A stretch of 64,000 nucleotides of DNA from Bifidobacterium margollesii (GTDB taxonomy: Bacteria > Actinomycetota > Actinomycetes > Actinomycetales > Bifidobacteriaceae). Position 1 is the stretch's first letter; every line of letters begins with the position of its first letter. Positions 7,615 through 17,276 of this stretch are shown in pieces. Below the pieces are notes generated by a model that did not search any database, had not been told where the DNA came from, and worked only from the letters and a program-made list of their open reading frames with translations. The DNA is taken from contig NZ_NMWU01000005.1 of the NCBI RefSeq assembly GCF_002860355.1, positions 113,899-177,898 on the forward strand, read 5' to 3'. The position numbers and the translations under genes are program-made.

Positions 7615-9735
7615 CTACAGGCTCTTCCACGCGACGCCCTCGCCGCGCCAGCCCGCCTTCACCACCGCACGGTACTCGCCGTAGCTCGTCGTGTACACAT
7701 GCTCGCCACCACCATTGCCACGGCCGTTCGCCGGCTTGTGGTACGGCTTCGGGTTATACAGACGGTACACGTCGCGGCCCGTCGGACTGGTGTACCAGGC
7801 GATGCCCTCGTCCCTCCAGCCCAGACGCACCAGCATGTCATGCTCCCGCTTGTTCAGCGTCCAGTTGTGGTTGCCGCTGCGACGGTTGTACTCGCGGTAC
7901 ACCGGCTTCGCGCCCGGCGTGTCCCTCGACACCGTAATGAACGCGGAGCCGCCGCGGTTCTCGTCACGCCAGCCAAGCCGCACCAGCATGTCGTTCTCCG
8001 CCTTGTTGATCGTGTAGTGATGCAGACCGGAGTTGCGGTTGTACACGCGGTACACCGGCACCCGCTTCACGGTAGGCTGCGTCGGCTTCGTCGGCGTCTG
8101 GCTCTTCGTCCAATGCGCGGTCAGCGTGATGTTCGCGGTCACGCCGCGGTTGAAGTCCCACTTCGCGTTGCCGTAGTACCAGCCCGCGAACGCGTAGCCC
8201 GAACGCGTCGGGTTGGCGGGCTGCCTGACCTTGCCGCCGTTGGCCACCCTCTGCGACGCCACCGCGGAGCCGCCAGCCGAATCGAACGCCACCGTACGGT
8301 ACACCACCGGAACAGCGTTCTTCTTCCACTGCGCGTACAGCGTCATGTTGGTCAGCGGCAGCACGATCGAGGCACCGGGCCTGTAGGTGAGTCCCTTGCC
8401 ATCGGCCCGGGTGTTCCATGCGGTGAACGTGTATCCGCTGCGCGCGAATCCGTTCGCCGCCACAGTCACCTTCTGTCCGCTCTTACCGGACGTCGTCTTC
8501 ACCGAACCGGAGGTTGCGCCATTACCGGAGTAGGCCAGAGTCACGGTCTTCGGCACGGCCTTCACGCTCACCGGGAAGCTGAACGTCCTACCCTGATCGG
8601 TCACCCGAATGCTCGCCTTGCCCGCGCCCTTCGCGGTCACCTTGCCGCCCGCCGTCACGCTCGCCACGGCCGGGTTCGACGACGTCCACGTTCCACGGAA
8701 CTCGTACCTGCCGGACATGTACTTCAGCTTGGCCACGGCCTGCACGGACGACCCTTCGACCATCGTGCCGAGGTTCGACGTCACGCCCTGATTCAGCAGC
8801 ACCGTGGACACGTTGACCTCAACGGTTTTCGCTCCCTGCCAGTTGGTTGCAGCCTGCGTGTAGTTTTCCCACCCCGCCGGGGAGGTTTCGCCGGCGAACG
8901 TGGTTCGCCAGTCGGGGCTGGTACCCTGACCGAATCCGTACCACTGGATATTCGGCTGGATCAGCTGCACGTAATGGCCGGTCTGGCCTGCCGGCTTGCC
9001 GTTGAGCATGTTAATGTAATCGGCCTTTTCGGAAGCCCACTGGTTGTCGATCGCGTAGGCGATGTCGCTGCCGCCCCACGCGAGAATCTCCCCGTATGAC
9101 TGCATCCCGTTGTATTCCGCGGTGAAGCAGCTCGTGCCGTTCGGACGGTTGTGGCCCAGTTCGAAGTCGGCGGCCTCCACGGCACGCTGGGTGGCGATGC
9201 GTTCCAGTTCGTTCGACCACTTCGGAGAAAGGTATTCCTGCTCGGACATGCCGGTGTGCTTCAGGTAATCACGCACCGTCCAAGTGTGAAGAACGCCGTT
9301 GATGCCGAACTGGAGTTTGATGCGACTGTCGTTGAGCGCGTCCTTACGCCATTTGATCACATGATTCAGCGCCGCGGCACGGACGTTCTTCTGATTCAGA
9401 TTCTCGGTGACGTAGACGGTGACGCCATTGCCGAGCGTTACACCCAGACTGGAGACACCGGCCGTGCTGGCCGAAGCGGAACCGGAAACCGCATTGCCGC
9501 TGTTGCTTTTCGCTTCAGCTTGAGTCTGCGTGGCCGCCTCACGGTCGGTCGTGGTGTCGGGAGTGGTATCGGTGGTGGTGTCCGACGCGGTAATGGTCAC
9601 CGGCTGGGTCGGTGCGGCGGAGGAGCCTTCGGTCTCATCCGCCCACGCGGTGCCGCTCATCGTGATCGCAGCGCCGCCGAGCATGGCCGCCGATACGGCC
9701 GCGGCGACGACACGACGCAGTGTTTGTCTGTTCAT
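7615..9735 (-). CDS. Secreted CAP-domain protein with Ig-like, InlB-type and DUF5648-like repeats
   Basis: 706 residues from ATG 9735, preceded by GGGAGCG. In order: signal peptide (MNRQTLRRVVAAAVSAAMLG...ITMSGTAWA); Thr/Ser-rich linker; CAP/SCP-like domain (about 130-320) with LGHNRPNGTSCF, SYGEILAWG and TGHYVQLIQP; a bacterial Ig-like domain (about 340-420) with SNPAVASVTAGGKVTAKGAG; two Listeria-Bacteroides (InlB B-type) repeats ending YAQWKK and TAHWTK; and three C-terminal YR.YN...HHYT units of the DUF5648 type. No LPXTG or transmembrane anchor is seen, so it is probably released or held non-covalently. Function unknown; surface adhesion or wall interaction is plausible. A longer frame upstream lacks a signal peptide and overlaps repeats. 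Confidence 0.85.
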   Translation of the reverse strand: MNRQTLRRVVAAAVSAAMLGGAAITMSGTAWADETEGSSAAPTQPVTITASDTTTDTTPDTTTDREAATQTQAEAKSNSGNAVSGSASASTAGVSSLGVTLGNGVTVYVTENLNQKNVRAAALNHVIKWRKDALNDSRIKLQFGINGVLHTWTVRDYLKHTGMSEQEYLSPKWSNELERIATQRAVEAADFELGHNRPNGTSCFTAEYNGMQSYGEILAWGGSDIAYAIDNQWASEKADYINMLNGKPAGQTGHYVQLIQPNIQWYGFGQGTSPDWRTTFAGETSPAGWENYTQAATNWQGAKTVEVNVSTVLLNQGVTSNLGTMVEGSSVQAVAKLKYMSGRYEFRGTWTSSNPAVASVTAGGKVTAKGAGKASIRVTDQGRTFSFPVSVKAVPKTVTLAYSGNGATSGSVKTTSGKSGQKVTVAANGFARSGYTFTAWNTRADGKGLTYRPGASIVLPLTNMTLYAQWKKNAVPVVYRTVAFDSAGGSAVASQRVANGGKVRQPANPTRSGYAFAGWYYGNAKWDFNRGVTANITLTAHWTKSQTPTKPTQPTVKRVPVYRVYNRNSGLHHYTINKAENDMLVRLGWRDENRGGSAFITVSRDTPGAKPVYREYNRRSGNHNWTLNKREHDMLVRLGWRDEGIAWYTSPTGRDVYRLYNPKPYHKPANGRGNGGGEHVYTTSYGEYRAVVKAGWRGEGVAWKSL

Positions 9736-10552
9736 GATCGCTCCCATCCAGAGTCCGGTATGATCGCCCGGCAACAGGTCGCGCCTCCGCAATGATCGTG
9801 GTCCCGAGACTCTTTTGACTTCCACCGTCAGTTTAGACCGCCGCGGTTGCGAACACGATACGAACGCACACGATACGGGTGCATGCGACGCTGTCGGACG
9901 CAATACGGATTGCGCAGTGCGGGTTGCGCAGTGCGGCAAGACACGAACCACACAAAATACAGACCGCACAAGGCGCAAGCCACACCAAGACACGCAAAAC
10001 ACAAACCACACAGGTCGCAAACCGCGTGACCGGGTACACAAACCGCGTGACCGGGTACACGTCGTGTCACCGGGCATACCCGCTCCCGGTGACGCAGCCC
10101 CACAATCGCTGTATTTTCAACGTTTTTAAAATACCGTGACCGGGTATACCCGTGCCCGGTGACGGTGAGCATGCCCAGTGACGGTGAGCATGCCCAGTGA
10201 CGGCGGATATGCCCAGTGATAGTGAATATGCCCAGTGACGGCATCGTTCGACAATCGAAACGATTCGCCGGCACCTCATCAGTCGGCTCCGCCGACAGCT
10301 TCCCCTACAAGGGGAAGCCCATACAACCCGCTCACAGGCGGACGACACGAAACGCACCAAGCTTCCCCTACGAGGGGAAGCTGTCGCCGCTGCTCCTTGT
10401 CGGCTCTTTCCTTGCCGGATCATCAGGCTTCCCCTACGAGGAAAAGCCGTCGAGCGAAGCGAGACCGATAAGGTTGGCTGAACGGAACAATGCAATCAGG
10501 GCTCCACTCCGGAGGACTCGCCTGAACGCCAAAAACGGCTCTGCCGTTTTCT
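9736..10552. repeat. Gap with promoter of the secreted protein, F2 repeat and F1 repeats
   Basis: 9736-9840 is the upstream region of the CAP-domain gene. 9880-10020 has imperfect ACGCAAAACACAAACCACAC-type low-complexity sequence. An expanded F2 unit lies at about 10022-10242: extra GTGACCGGGTACAC copies on the left, the central element at about 10113-10127, and extra GTGACGGTGAGCATGCCCA copies on the right. F1 copies follow at about 10268-10325, 10360-10395 and 10425-10475. A partial composite F1 hairpin (10513-10565, AAAACGGC/GCCGTTTT) overlaps the end of the hydrolase gene and may act as its terminator. Confidence 0.75.
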
Positions 10553-11704
10553 TTACGGGTTCAGCCAGAAACCATTCAGACAGCGGGCGAAATCCTCGGG
10601 TTGGTCGTCCTGCGCCATATGTTCGGCGTCGGGCATCACCATCGGCGTGATGTCGAGCTCTTCGGCCTCCCGCTCATACACGTCATGCGGCCACACGTCG
10701 TCATATTCGCCATACAGCATGGCCATCGGCATGCCGGCCTCCCGCAACCGCTTCAGATCCGGTGTCACGTCGTCGAAATCGGTCATGAACCGCGCCACCG
10801 ACGCGAGATGATACTTCGACGTTGCGTGCATGCACTGGCGGAACAGTTCGGCCAGCCGATCCTTCTGCGGCAGATCGCGCATCCCCCAGCGAAACACGGG
10901 AAACAGCGCCTTCGCCCCTATCGCGCGGATGATCGCCGGCCCGGCCTTGATGATCGGCGTGCTCACCACCGGCACCGCACCGGAATCGAACACGGTGAGC
11001 GAGCGAACCATCTCCGGGCAGCGGACGGCCACGCGACGAGCCACCACCCCGCCGAAACTATGCCCCACCAGATCGATCGGATGATCCCGACCACCGAGCC
11101 GCTCCAACACCTCGCAGCCATCCGCCACGAAATCCTCCAATTCGTAGGCACCCGGTTCGCGGGGGGCAACGGAATCGCCCTGGCCGCGCTGAGAATAGGC
11201 GACGAGCGCGCGGGAGGGCAGTAGTGATGTCGACGTGTCGAGCCCAGACGCACCGGCGCCAGACACAGCCGTGCCAGATCCATCCGTGCCAGATCCAGCT
11301 ACATCGGTCCCATGAATAACAGCGACATCGTCGGCAGCGGCACCGGTGCCACCGGGCCGATCAGCGTCACCGGAATCACTGGACTCATCGCCGGCCGAGC
11401 CGCGCGTCAGCTCATTCCACAGCACCGGAAAGAACGGGATGAAATCCTCCTTGGAACCGGTGAACCCGGGAATGAACAGCGACACATGCTCGACTGTTTC
11501 CAGATTCCGCGTACCGAACGCCGTAAGATCACCGACGGCGGTGGGAATCGCGAACGTCCGCAGAAAATCCGGAGTATCGAACGGGCCGAAAGCGGGCGTG
11601 CGGCGGAACGGTCCGCGCAACACCGCCTCCGTCCGATCCCCGCGAATCCCCTCGCCGCCCCCGCGAACGGAATCATCATCTGCGATCGACTGCCAAGCTG
11701 CCAT
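10553..11704 (-). CDS. Alpha/beta-hydrolase with low-complexity insertion
   Basis: 383 residues from ATG 11704, which has a strong GGAGG site 9 bases upstream; an upstream in-frame start at 11740 lacks one. Alpha/beta-hydrolase features: the strand-turn LFIPGFTGSKEDF, nucleophile elbow GHSFGG (Ser), acid region YGEYDDVWP and the late His in PDAEHMAQDD. A cap-like helical section lies between. About residues 103-165 form a Gly/Ser/Asp/Thr-rich insertion (SDSGDADRPGGTGAAADD and following) absent from typical members. Substrate unknown. The stop codon lies in repeat-derived sequence, so the last few residues (CLNGFWLNP) may have been shaped by an F1 element. Confidence 0.85.
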   Translation of the reverse strand: MAAWQSIADDDSVRGGGEGIRGDRTEAVLRGPFRRTPAFGPFDTPDFLRTFAIPTAVGDLTAFGTRNLETVEHVSLFIPGFTGSKEDFIPFFPVLWNELTRGSAGDESSDSGDADRPGGTGAAADDVAVIHGTDVAGSGTDGSGTAVSGAGASGLDTSTSLLPSRALVAYSQRGQGDSVAPREPGAYELEDFVADGCEVLERLGGRDHPIDLVGHSFGGVVARRVAVRCPEMVRSLTVFDSGAVPVVSTPIIKAGPAIIRAIGAKALFPVFRWGMRDLPQKDRLAELFRQCMHATSKYHLASVARFMTDFDDVTPDLKRLREAGMPMAMLYGEYDDVWPHDVYEREAEELDITPMVMPDAEHMAQDDQPEDFARCLNGFWLNP

Positions 11705-12159
11705 GATTACGCTCCTCCACTCCTCCGCAATCCGATCCACCGGCCGCGCAGGACCGATACCGTTCTACTGGACCGGTCTCGTTCGCCCCGGTCCCGTCCT
11801 ACCGTCCCGATCCCGTTCGACCAGTGCCGTCCGGCCGTTCCCGACCGACACCGCACGGCATTGTTTATCCGTTCCCGAACGGCATTGGTTTGTCCGGTTC
11901 CGTTATACAGCCGTCATCCTGAGCGTATGCTGCACACGCATCCTGACGTATGCTGCACACGCACATCGCGGAACAGCACACTCCGATCGTTATCGGCATC
12001 GTTTAGGATTGACGGCAGTGAGCCATTGGCGGTGCAAGGATCGGACCGTCGAACGGCTCGGCGCAGGGATCGTACGGAAACGCTTTGTGCAGAAACGCTT
12101 CGTACAGCAACCCCGCGGAGAGCATCATGCAAAGAGCATCGTGCAGAGAGGGAGACGTT
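11705..12159. other. Intergenic region between divergent hydrolase and zinc-ribbon genes
   Basis: No gene seen. 11740-11890 has degenerate CCGTTCCCGA/CCGGTCCCG repeats. A direct repeat of about 22 bases (CGTATGCTGCACACGCA, twice) lies at about 11925-11967. The stretch should hold promoters for both flanking genes, but no clear -35/-10 pair was identified. Confidence 0.5.
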
Positions 12160-13944
12160 ATGCGTTGTCCGCAATGTGGTCAGCCGCTGGAGCCGGAGGA
12201 TCGATTCTGTCAGAACTGCGGGCATGCACGTCCCGACGAGTCGATCGATCTGCTCAACCTTTACGGTGACACCGGTCTTTACGGCGATTCCTATGAGAGC
12301 CCCGAACTTTCCAAGCTGGTGAATTCCGCGGATTCCATAAAATCCATGAATGCGGACGGTAATACGGGCAATGCGGACGGTCAGACGCAGATAATCAACG
12401 AAACGACGGCGAAGTCTGGGACGGCATCAACAGCCCCGCAACCGACCGCAGGATCGCAGCCGGCAACAGGATCAGTACCGGCAGCCGGATCGGCATCGCA
12501 GTCGGACACCCAGACCGAAACAAATACGCAGACCGGAACAAATACGCAAGCCGAATCGGTCGCACCAACCGAGTCTGCCGCGCAAACCGAGCCGACCGCG
12601 CAAACCGACGACGCGAATCCGTCATCCCCGATGTTCAACGACATCGTCAACACGGCGATCTTCGATCCGGCCAGCATGAGCAAGGCCGGATTCAACCCGA
12701 TTCTGCCCAACGCCAACGTGACCGAGAAATTCCGCGCCACGCCCCAATCCCAGTCACAGACGTCCCAGGCCCAAGACCATGCCGGCGCCAACGCCGGCTT
12801 CGACCCCGGCGAGGGTACCAGGGGGAATCATACGGTATCCAATACCGCATCGCCCGGCGGCCGACTCGTGGCTTCCGGCAACGGCGAGTCCTCCAGCGGC
12901 CTACCCATCTGGAACGTCGCTGAAATCGAACCCCGCGGAGCGAACAAAGTCACCGCGGCAGACGGAGGCGCTGCGGCGGCTCGCGGCAACGGCACCGCCG
13001 CCGCGAGCCGCAACGGTCGGTTCCGCCTGCCGCTGATCGCAGCAATCGCCGCGCTGATCGTCGTGGCGCTCGGCGTCGGCGCCTTCATGGCGTTCCGCGG
13101 CCACGGCAATGACTCCAATCCGGCCGATCAGCTCGTCACCGTGCCGATGATTCAGGCCGAGCAGGCCGACGATGCCGTCCGGCAACTCAAGGACGCCGGG
13201 TTCACCGTCAAGATCAGGACGGAGCATAACAACCTCGACAAAGGCGCCTACGTCGGCCTGTTCGGCGTGGAGTCGGGCGAACGGCTCGCCAAGGGGTCCA
13301 CCGTGACCATCATCGAATCGCTTGGTCCCGAGGAGACCAGCCCATCCCCCACGGAGACGCCGTCCCAGACCCCATCCGCCACCCCTTCGCAGACGACGTC
13401 GGCGGAACCGCAATCCGCACCGGCGGAACCCTACTCGTCGGGGGCCCAGTCGTCGGGGGCCCAGTCGTCCGCGCCGTCATCCGGCACGAATTCCGGCACG
13501 ACGACGAACACCACCGAGACCAACGATCCTTCGGTGCCGCCGTCGTCCACCTTCCGCACCTATACGGATGCCGCGAACGGCATTCGGGTGTCGCTGCCCG
13601 GCAACTTCCGGCAGGTCGCCGTCACGGATGCCGCCACACAGGGCCGCTACGTCGGCTCCGGTATCGAAGTGACCACATGGAGCAAGTCGAACGCTCAGGG
13701 TCTTTCCACGAGCAGCGAGCTGGGCGTGCGCAAGGCCGCGGCCGGCGTGCCGGTGGCATACGAACTGGTCGCCGGACCGTCGCTGTATGTGAGCTATGAG
13801 AAGAACGGCTATATCTACTACGAGCGCGAGGTCGTGTCGAACGGCCGGATCGTCGGCGTGCAGCTCAAGTATCCGACGAGCATCCGCGGCACCGGCGACC
13901 CGCTCACCGCAACCATCCCCCCAACTCTGAAGAATCTGGGCTGA
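12160..13944 (+). CDS. Membrane protein with N-terminal zinc ribbon and extracellular PASTA-like domain
   Basis: 594 residues from ATG 12160 (GAGGGAG upstream; in-frame codons before it are not needed). Zinc ribbon at residues 3-23 (CPQCG...CQNCG). A ~270-residue disordered cytoplasmic section rich in Ser/Thr/Gln/Ala includes TQTETNTQTGTNTQAES. One transmembrane helix follows (about 290-312, LPLIAAIAALIVVALGVGAF). Outside is a PASTA-like domain (VTVPMIQAEQADDAVRQLKD...GSTVTIIESLG), a Pro/Ser/Thr linker and a ~110-residue C-terminal domain (YTDAANGIRVSLPGNFRQ...). PASTA domains bind peptidoglycan or muropeptides, so envelope sensing or wall association is inferred. No kinase domain is present. 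Confidence 0.8.
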   Translation: MRCPQCGQPLEPEDRFCQNCGHARPDESIDLLNLYGDTGLYGDSYESPELSKLVNSADSIKSMNADGNTGNADGQTQIINETTAKSGTASTAPQPTAGSQPATGSVPAAGSASQSDTQTETNTQTGTNTQAESVAPTESAAQTEPTAQTDDANPSSPMFNDIVNTAIFDPASMSKAGFNPILPNANVTEKFRATPQSQSQTSQAQDHAGANAGFDPGEGTRGNHTVSNTASPGGRLVASGNGESSSGLPIWNVAEIEPRGANKVTAADGGAAAARGNGTAAASRNGRFRLPLIAAIAALIVVALGVGAFMAFRGHGNDSNPADQLVTVPMIQAEQADDAVRQLKDAGFTVKIRTEHNNLDKGAYVGLFGVESGERLAKGSTVTIIESLGPEETSPSPTETPSQTPSATPSQTTSAEPQSAPAEPYSSGAQSSGAQSSAPSSGTNSGTTTNTTETNDPSVPPSSTFRTYTDAANGIRVSLPGNFRQVAVTDAATQGRYVGSGIEVTTWSKSNAQGLSTSSELGVRKAAAGVPVAYELVAGPSLYVSYEKNGYIYYEREVVSNGRIVGVQLKYPTSIRGTGDPLTATIPPTLKNLG

Positions 13945-14229
13945 ACATGTCATAGCCTTCCCCTCGAAGGGGAAGGTGGCCGACGCAGTCGGACGGATGA
14001 AGTGGAGTGAAGGAAACACGGATCCGCTCGCTTCGCCCGACCCCTCATCAGTCAGCCTCCGGCTGCCAGCTTCCCCCACCGGGGGAAGCCCACAACACCG
14101 CCGCACAGCCACATCGCCGCACAGCCACATCGCCGCACAGCCACACCGCCGCACAGCCACACCGCCGCACAGCCACATCGTCCGCACAGCCACAACACCT
14201 TCGTGCGGCCCACACGGCCGCACGGCTGG
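13945..14229. repeat. F1 repeats and CCGCACAGCCACAxCG tandem array
   Basis: F1 copies at about 13953-14005 (plus orientation) and 14040-14095 (reversed). Positions about 14098-14195 hold six to seven tandem copies of a 16-base unit, CGCCGCACAGCCACAT/C. The array ends just before the sortase stop codon, between convergently transcribed genes. Confidence 0.8.
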
Positions 14230-15231
14230 TCAGCTGCGGTGGCGCATTCTCACCACGCGGTTGATCCGGCGGGCGACTCCGACGCCGATGCCCCCGGCGA
14301 GCAGCGCCCCGCCCACGCTCCACAGCAATATCATCCGCGGATCCTTCCCGGACTGCTCCGGCTCGGGAATCTGACGGGGAATCGCCGCGCGCACGCCGGA
14401 GACGAGCAGCCGGTGGGTGTTGATGCCGTAGGGCGTGCAGGTCATCAGCGTGACACGGTCCTCCCCCGGCTTGATTCGGAACTGGCTGAGATCATTGGGC
14501 TCGATCACGGTGATCCGGTCGACCTTGTATCCGATCTGCTCGCCCATGACCTTGATGTAGAACGTGTCGCCGAGCTTCATCTCATCGAGGCGGGTGAACA
14601 TCATCGCCTGCACGAGGCCGCGATGCCCCGTCAGCACGGAGTGCGTGGACGGCCCACCGACCGGCAGACTGGTGCCGTACAGGTGCCCGGAACCGGCGGC
14701 CAGCGCCGCGTCGGTCGTACCGTGATAGATGGGCAGGTTGACGCTGATCTTCGGGATCAGCACCGAGCCCATCACGCCGTCGCCCACGTTGAGCAGACTC
14801 ATGTATTCGTCGTCCTTCTCCGACGCGGATTCGCCGCCGGTCGTATTGGTCGAGCTGACGCCGGGCGCGCTGGAGAACGGATCGGTCGCCTCGCCGAGCG
14901 TGCGGTTGCCGCTGGCGGCGAGTTTGCGATTGTAGAGCTGCGCGGCCTTGATGGCGTTTTCGGCCTGCGGGTAGGGCCAGCCGTTGACGGTGTTTTCGGT
15001 CTGGGTCACGACGGCGTTGTCGTGAAGACCGCTTTGGATGCGCAGGATCACCGGATAGCCGATCGAGCACAGGCCGGCGATGATTACGGCCAGTCCGAAT
15101 GCCAGCAACAGGATCGAGCGGCGACGCGCCTGACGGTATCTGGCGGTGAGACGCATGGTTTCCTGATCCAGGCCGAGGATGAGGTCGGTGAATGATGGCA
15201 TGGGTTCCGGCTCGGCGGCGGCCGTCGTCAT
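14230..15231 (-). CDS. Class C (pilus-polymerising) sortase
   Basis: 333 residues. An N-terminal transmembrane helix (about 35-58, SILLLAFGLAVIIAGLCSIGYP), the sortase barrel and a C-terminal hydrophobic helix (about 303-322) give the two-anchor layout of class C enzymes. Catalytic residues are visible: His in VLTGHRGL, Cys in TLMTC, Arg in THRLLVSGVR. A lid-like segment (TDPFSSAPGVSST) precedes the core. The enzyme joins the LPXTG-type signals of the two upstream pilins into a covalent fibre. The start is preceded by AGAGGAG. It is the last gene of the three-gene pilus operon, 215 bases after the backbone pilin. Confidence 0.93.
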   Translation of the reverse strand: MTTAAAEPEPMPSFTDLILGLDQETMRLTARYRQARRRSILLLAFGLAVIIAGLCSIGYPVILRIQSGLHDNAVVTQTENTVNGWPYPQAENAIKAAQLYNRKLAASGNRTLGEATDPFSSAPGVSSTNTTGGESASEKDDEYMSLLNVGDGVMGSVLIPKISVNLPIYHGTTDAALAAGSGHLYGTSLPVGGPSTHSVLTGHRGLVQAMMFTRLDEMKLGDTFYIKVMGEQIGYKVDRITVIEPNDLSQFRIKPGEDRVTLMTCTPYGINTHRLLVSGVRAAIPRQIPEPEQSGKDPRMILLWSVGGALLAGGIGVGVARRINRVVRMRHRS

Positions 15232-15446
15232 GGGTGGGGCTCCTCTGGAATTGGTGGCTGGTCACGGATTGGTGGCCGTGCGGAATGCACGGCGAAGAAT
15301 GAATGAACGTATGAATGGATACGGCGGAATCCCGGTGACCGATCAAGCGATATCGTGATCGGTCGCCGGGATTCACCGTGATGTCGGGGATTCACCGAAA
15401 TGTGTGATCAGCGCGCTCATTCGGTGGCACCCGTTGTCGATCGGAC

Positions 15447-17072
15447 TCAGGCGATGCGGGCAAGACCCTTGCGGGACTTGAGCACGATGAGCGAGCCACC
15501 GCCGATCAGCAGCGCGCCGACGACGACGAGCAGAGCGATGCCGGCGGCACCGGTGTTCGGCAGCTGATCCTTGCGCTGGATGTTGGTGACGGTCCAAGTG
15601 CCGTTGACGTCCTTGGCCAGACCGTAGTCGGCGAGGGCATTGTCCTTGGCGAAGGTGGCGGTGAAGGTCACGTTGCCGTTCTTGTCGGTCTGAGCGGCGG
15701 CGAGAGTCACCTTGAAACCGGGCTGGTAGGCGGCGAGGTAGCCGTTGGGGGTGGCGGTTTCCTTGACGTAGTAGGTGCCGGCCTTGAGGCCGTCGAACTT
15801 CACGGTGCCGTCGTTGCCCGACGTGGCGGTGGCGATGGCGTTCTGGCCCTTGCCGTTGTTGGCGTTGGCATCGACAGCGGAGGCGTACAGACCGAAGGTT
15901 GCGCCGGCGAGGCCATCGACGTCGGCTTGCGCGACGCCGACCTTCTTGAAGGTGAAGGAGCCTTCCTGAACGCGGACGGTGTCGCCTTCGGAGACGACGC
16001 CGTTGTCGGTGACGGTGACGGTGTTGGTGATCGGGTCGGTGGTGGCGGCGTCGTTCACCTTGGCGGTGTAGGACAGGGCGATCACGTCGTTGGCCTTGAT
16101 CTTCTTGAGACCGGCTTCGGTGAAGGTGACGGTCAGCTGGTCGGTGCCGTTGCCGGTGAGCGGCAGCTCAGCGTCCTTACCATTGACGACGGTCTTGACG
16201 GTGTAGTCGTCGCCAGCGGTGAAGACGACCTTGTTGTCGGTCTGGTCGGTCACCGTGAGGGTGGTGTCGGCCGGGATGGTCAGGCCGGTGCTCGGGGTAT
16301 CGGCGAAGACGAAGCTGGTCGGAGCGTCCTTGGTGGCGGTGTAGGTGATCTGGTAGGTCAGCGTGTCACCCTTGGCGACCGAACCGTTGGTGGCGCCGTT
16401 GGTGATGGTCTTGTTCGGCTTGTTGGCGGCGGCGTTCTTGATGGCGATGGTGCCGGCGCCGAACTGGTCGTTGGCGGTCTTGGTGCCGATCAGGATAGCA
16501 AGCGAAGTGCTGGCGTGCACACCGGCGGTGGCGGTCACGTCCTTGAGCAGGTACAGGCCGGGGTCGGCGGGCGTGTAGGTGTAGGCGCCGGCCTTGGCGG
16601 CTTCGGCGTCGATGGTGAACGTCGGCTCGTCCTTGCTGACCTTGGTCAGCGCCGGCTTGGCGTCGGCCGCGGTGGCGGCTTCGAGCTTGTCGGCCAGGGT
16701 ACGGGCGGCGGCGGAGTTGGCTTCGAGCTTGCCCTGGTTGATCGCGTAGTCGAGCACGTCGGCGTCGCCGATGCCGTCGAAGAAGCCCTTGTCGGTGACG
16801 GTGGCCTTGACGGCGGCGTCCACGGCGGCCTTGTTGGTGGCGTCGGTGGTCACGCCGGTGATCGCCTTGTTGGCGTCGGTGTTGTAGCCGGCGATCTTGT
16901 AGACGTCGAACTGACGGCCGTTGAGCTGGGCTTCGGAGCCGGTCAGCTGGATGCTGCCCTCCGCGGGCTCGGCCGGGGCGGCGGTGGCGGCACCGGCGCC
17001 GAATGCCAGACCGGCGAGCGTGGCGATGGCGGCCACACCGGCGGCGATGGTCTTGGTGAAGGTTCCCTTCAT
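15447..17072 (-). CDS. Sortase-dependent backbone (shaft) pilin
   Basis: 541 residues. Signal peptide (MKGTFTKTIAAGVAAIATLAG...ATAAPA); Ala-rich N-terminal domain; a pilin-motif-like lysine segment near NKPNKTITNG; two D2-type isopeptide beta-sandwich domains; an E-box-like YYVKETATPNGY; and a C-terminal LPNTG sorting signal followed by a hydrophobic helix and KSRKGLARIA tail. The mature subunit is polymerised through the pilin lysine by the sortase encoded downstream. The start is supported by AAGGAGAG. It is most likely the major shaft subunit, being small, with E-box and LPXTG, and placed between the large pilin and the sortase. Confidence 0.92.
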   Translation of the reverse strand: MKGTFTKTIAAGVAAIATLAGLAFGAGAATAAPAEPAEGSIQLTGSEAQLNGRQFDVYKIAGYNTDANKAITGVTTDATNKAAVDAAVKATVTDKGFFDGIGDADVLDYAINQGKLEANSAAARTLADKLEAATAADAKPALTKVSKDEPTFTIDAEAAKAGAYTYTPADPGLYLLKDVTATAGVHASTSLAILIGTKTANDQFGAGTIAIKNAAANKPNKTITNGATNGSVAKGDTLTYQITYTATKDAPTSFVFADTPSTGLTIPADTTLTVTDQTDNKVVFTAGDDYTVKTVVNGKDAELPLTGNGTDQLTVTFTEAGLKKIKANDVIALSYTAKVNDAATTDPITNTVTVTDNGVVSEGDTVRVQEGSFTFKKVGVAQADVDGLAGATFGLYASAVDANANNGKGQNAIATATSGNDGTVKFDGLKAGTYYVKETATPNGYLAAYQPGFKVTLAAAQTDKNGNVTFTATFAKDNALADYGLAKDVNGTWTVTNIQRKDQLPNTGAAGIALLVVVGALLIGGGSLIVLKSRKGLARIA

Positions 17073-17276
17073 GATTTCTCTCCTTAGTGGGAGTGGTTTG
17101 CTTTCCTCCGAAGAGGGCCTGATGGTTCCGACTGCTCGGCGTTCGGCCCGGCGACGGATGCCGGACTCGAATGCCGCTCCGGGTTCAGGCCCCCGGAAGT
17201 CTGGATGGTCCGCGTCGCAGTCGGGTCGGAGCCGACGGCGGCGCGGGGTTGGATTAGGTGATCGGGAAGCGTGCGG

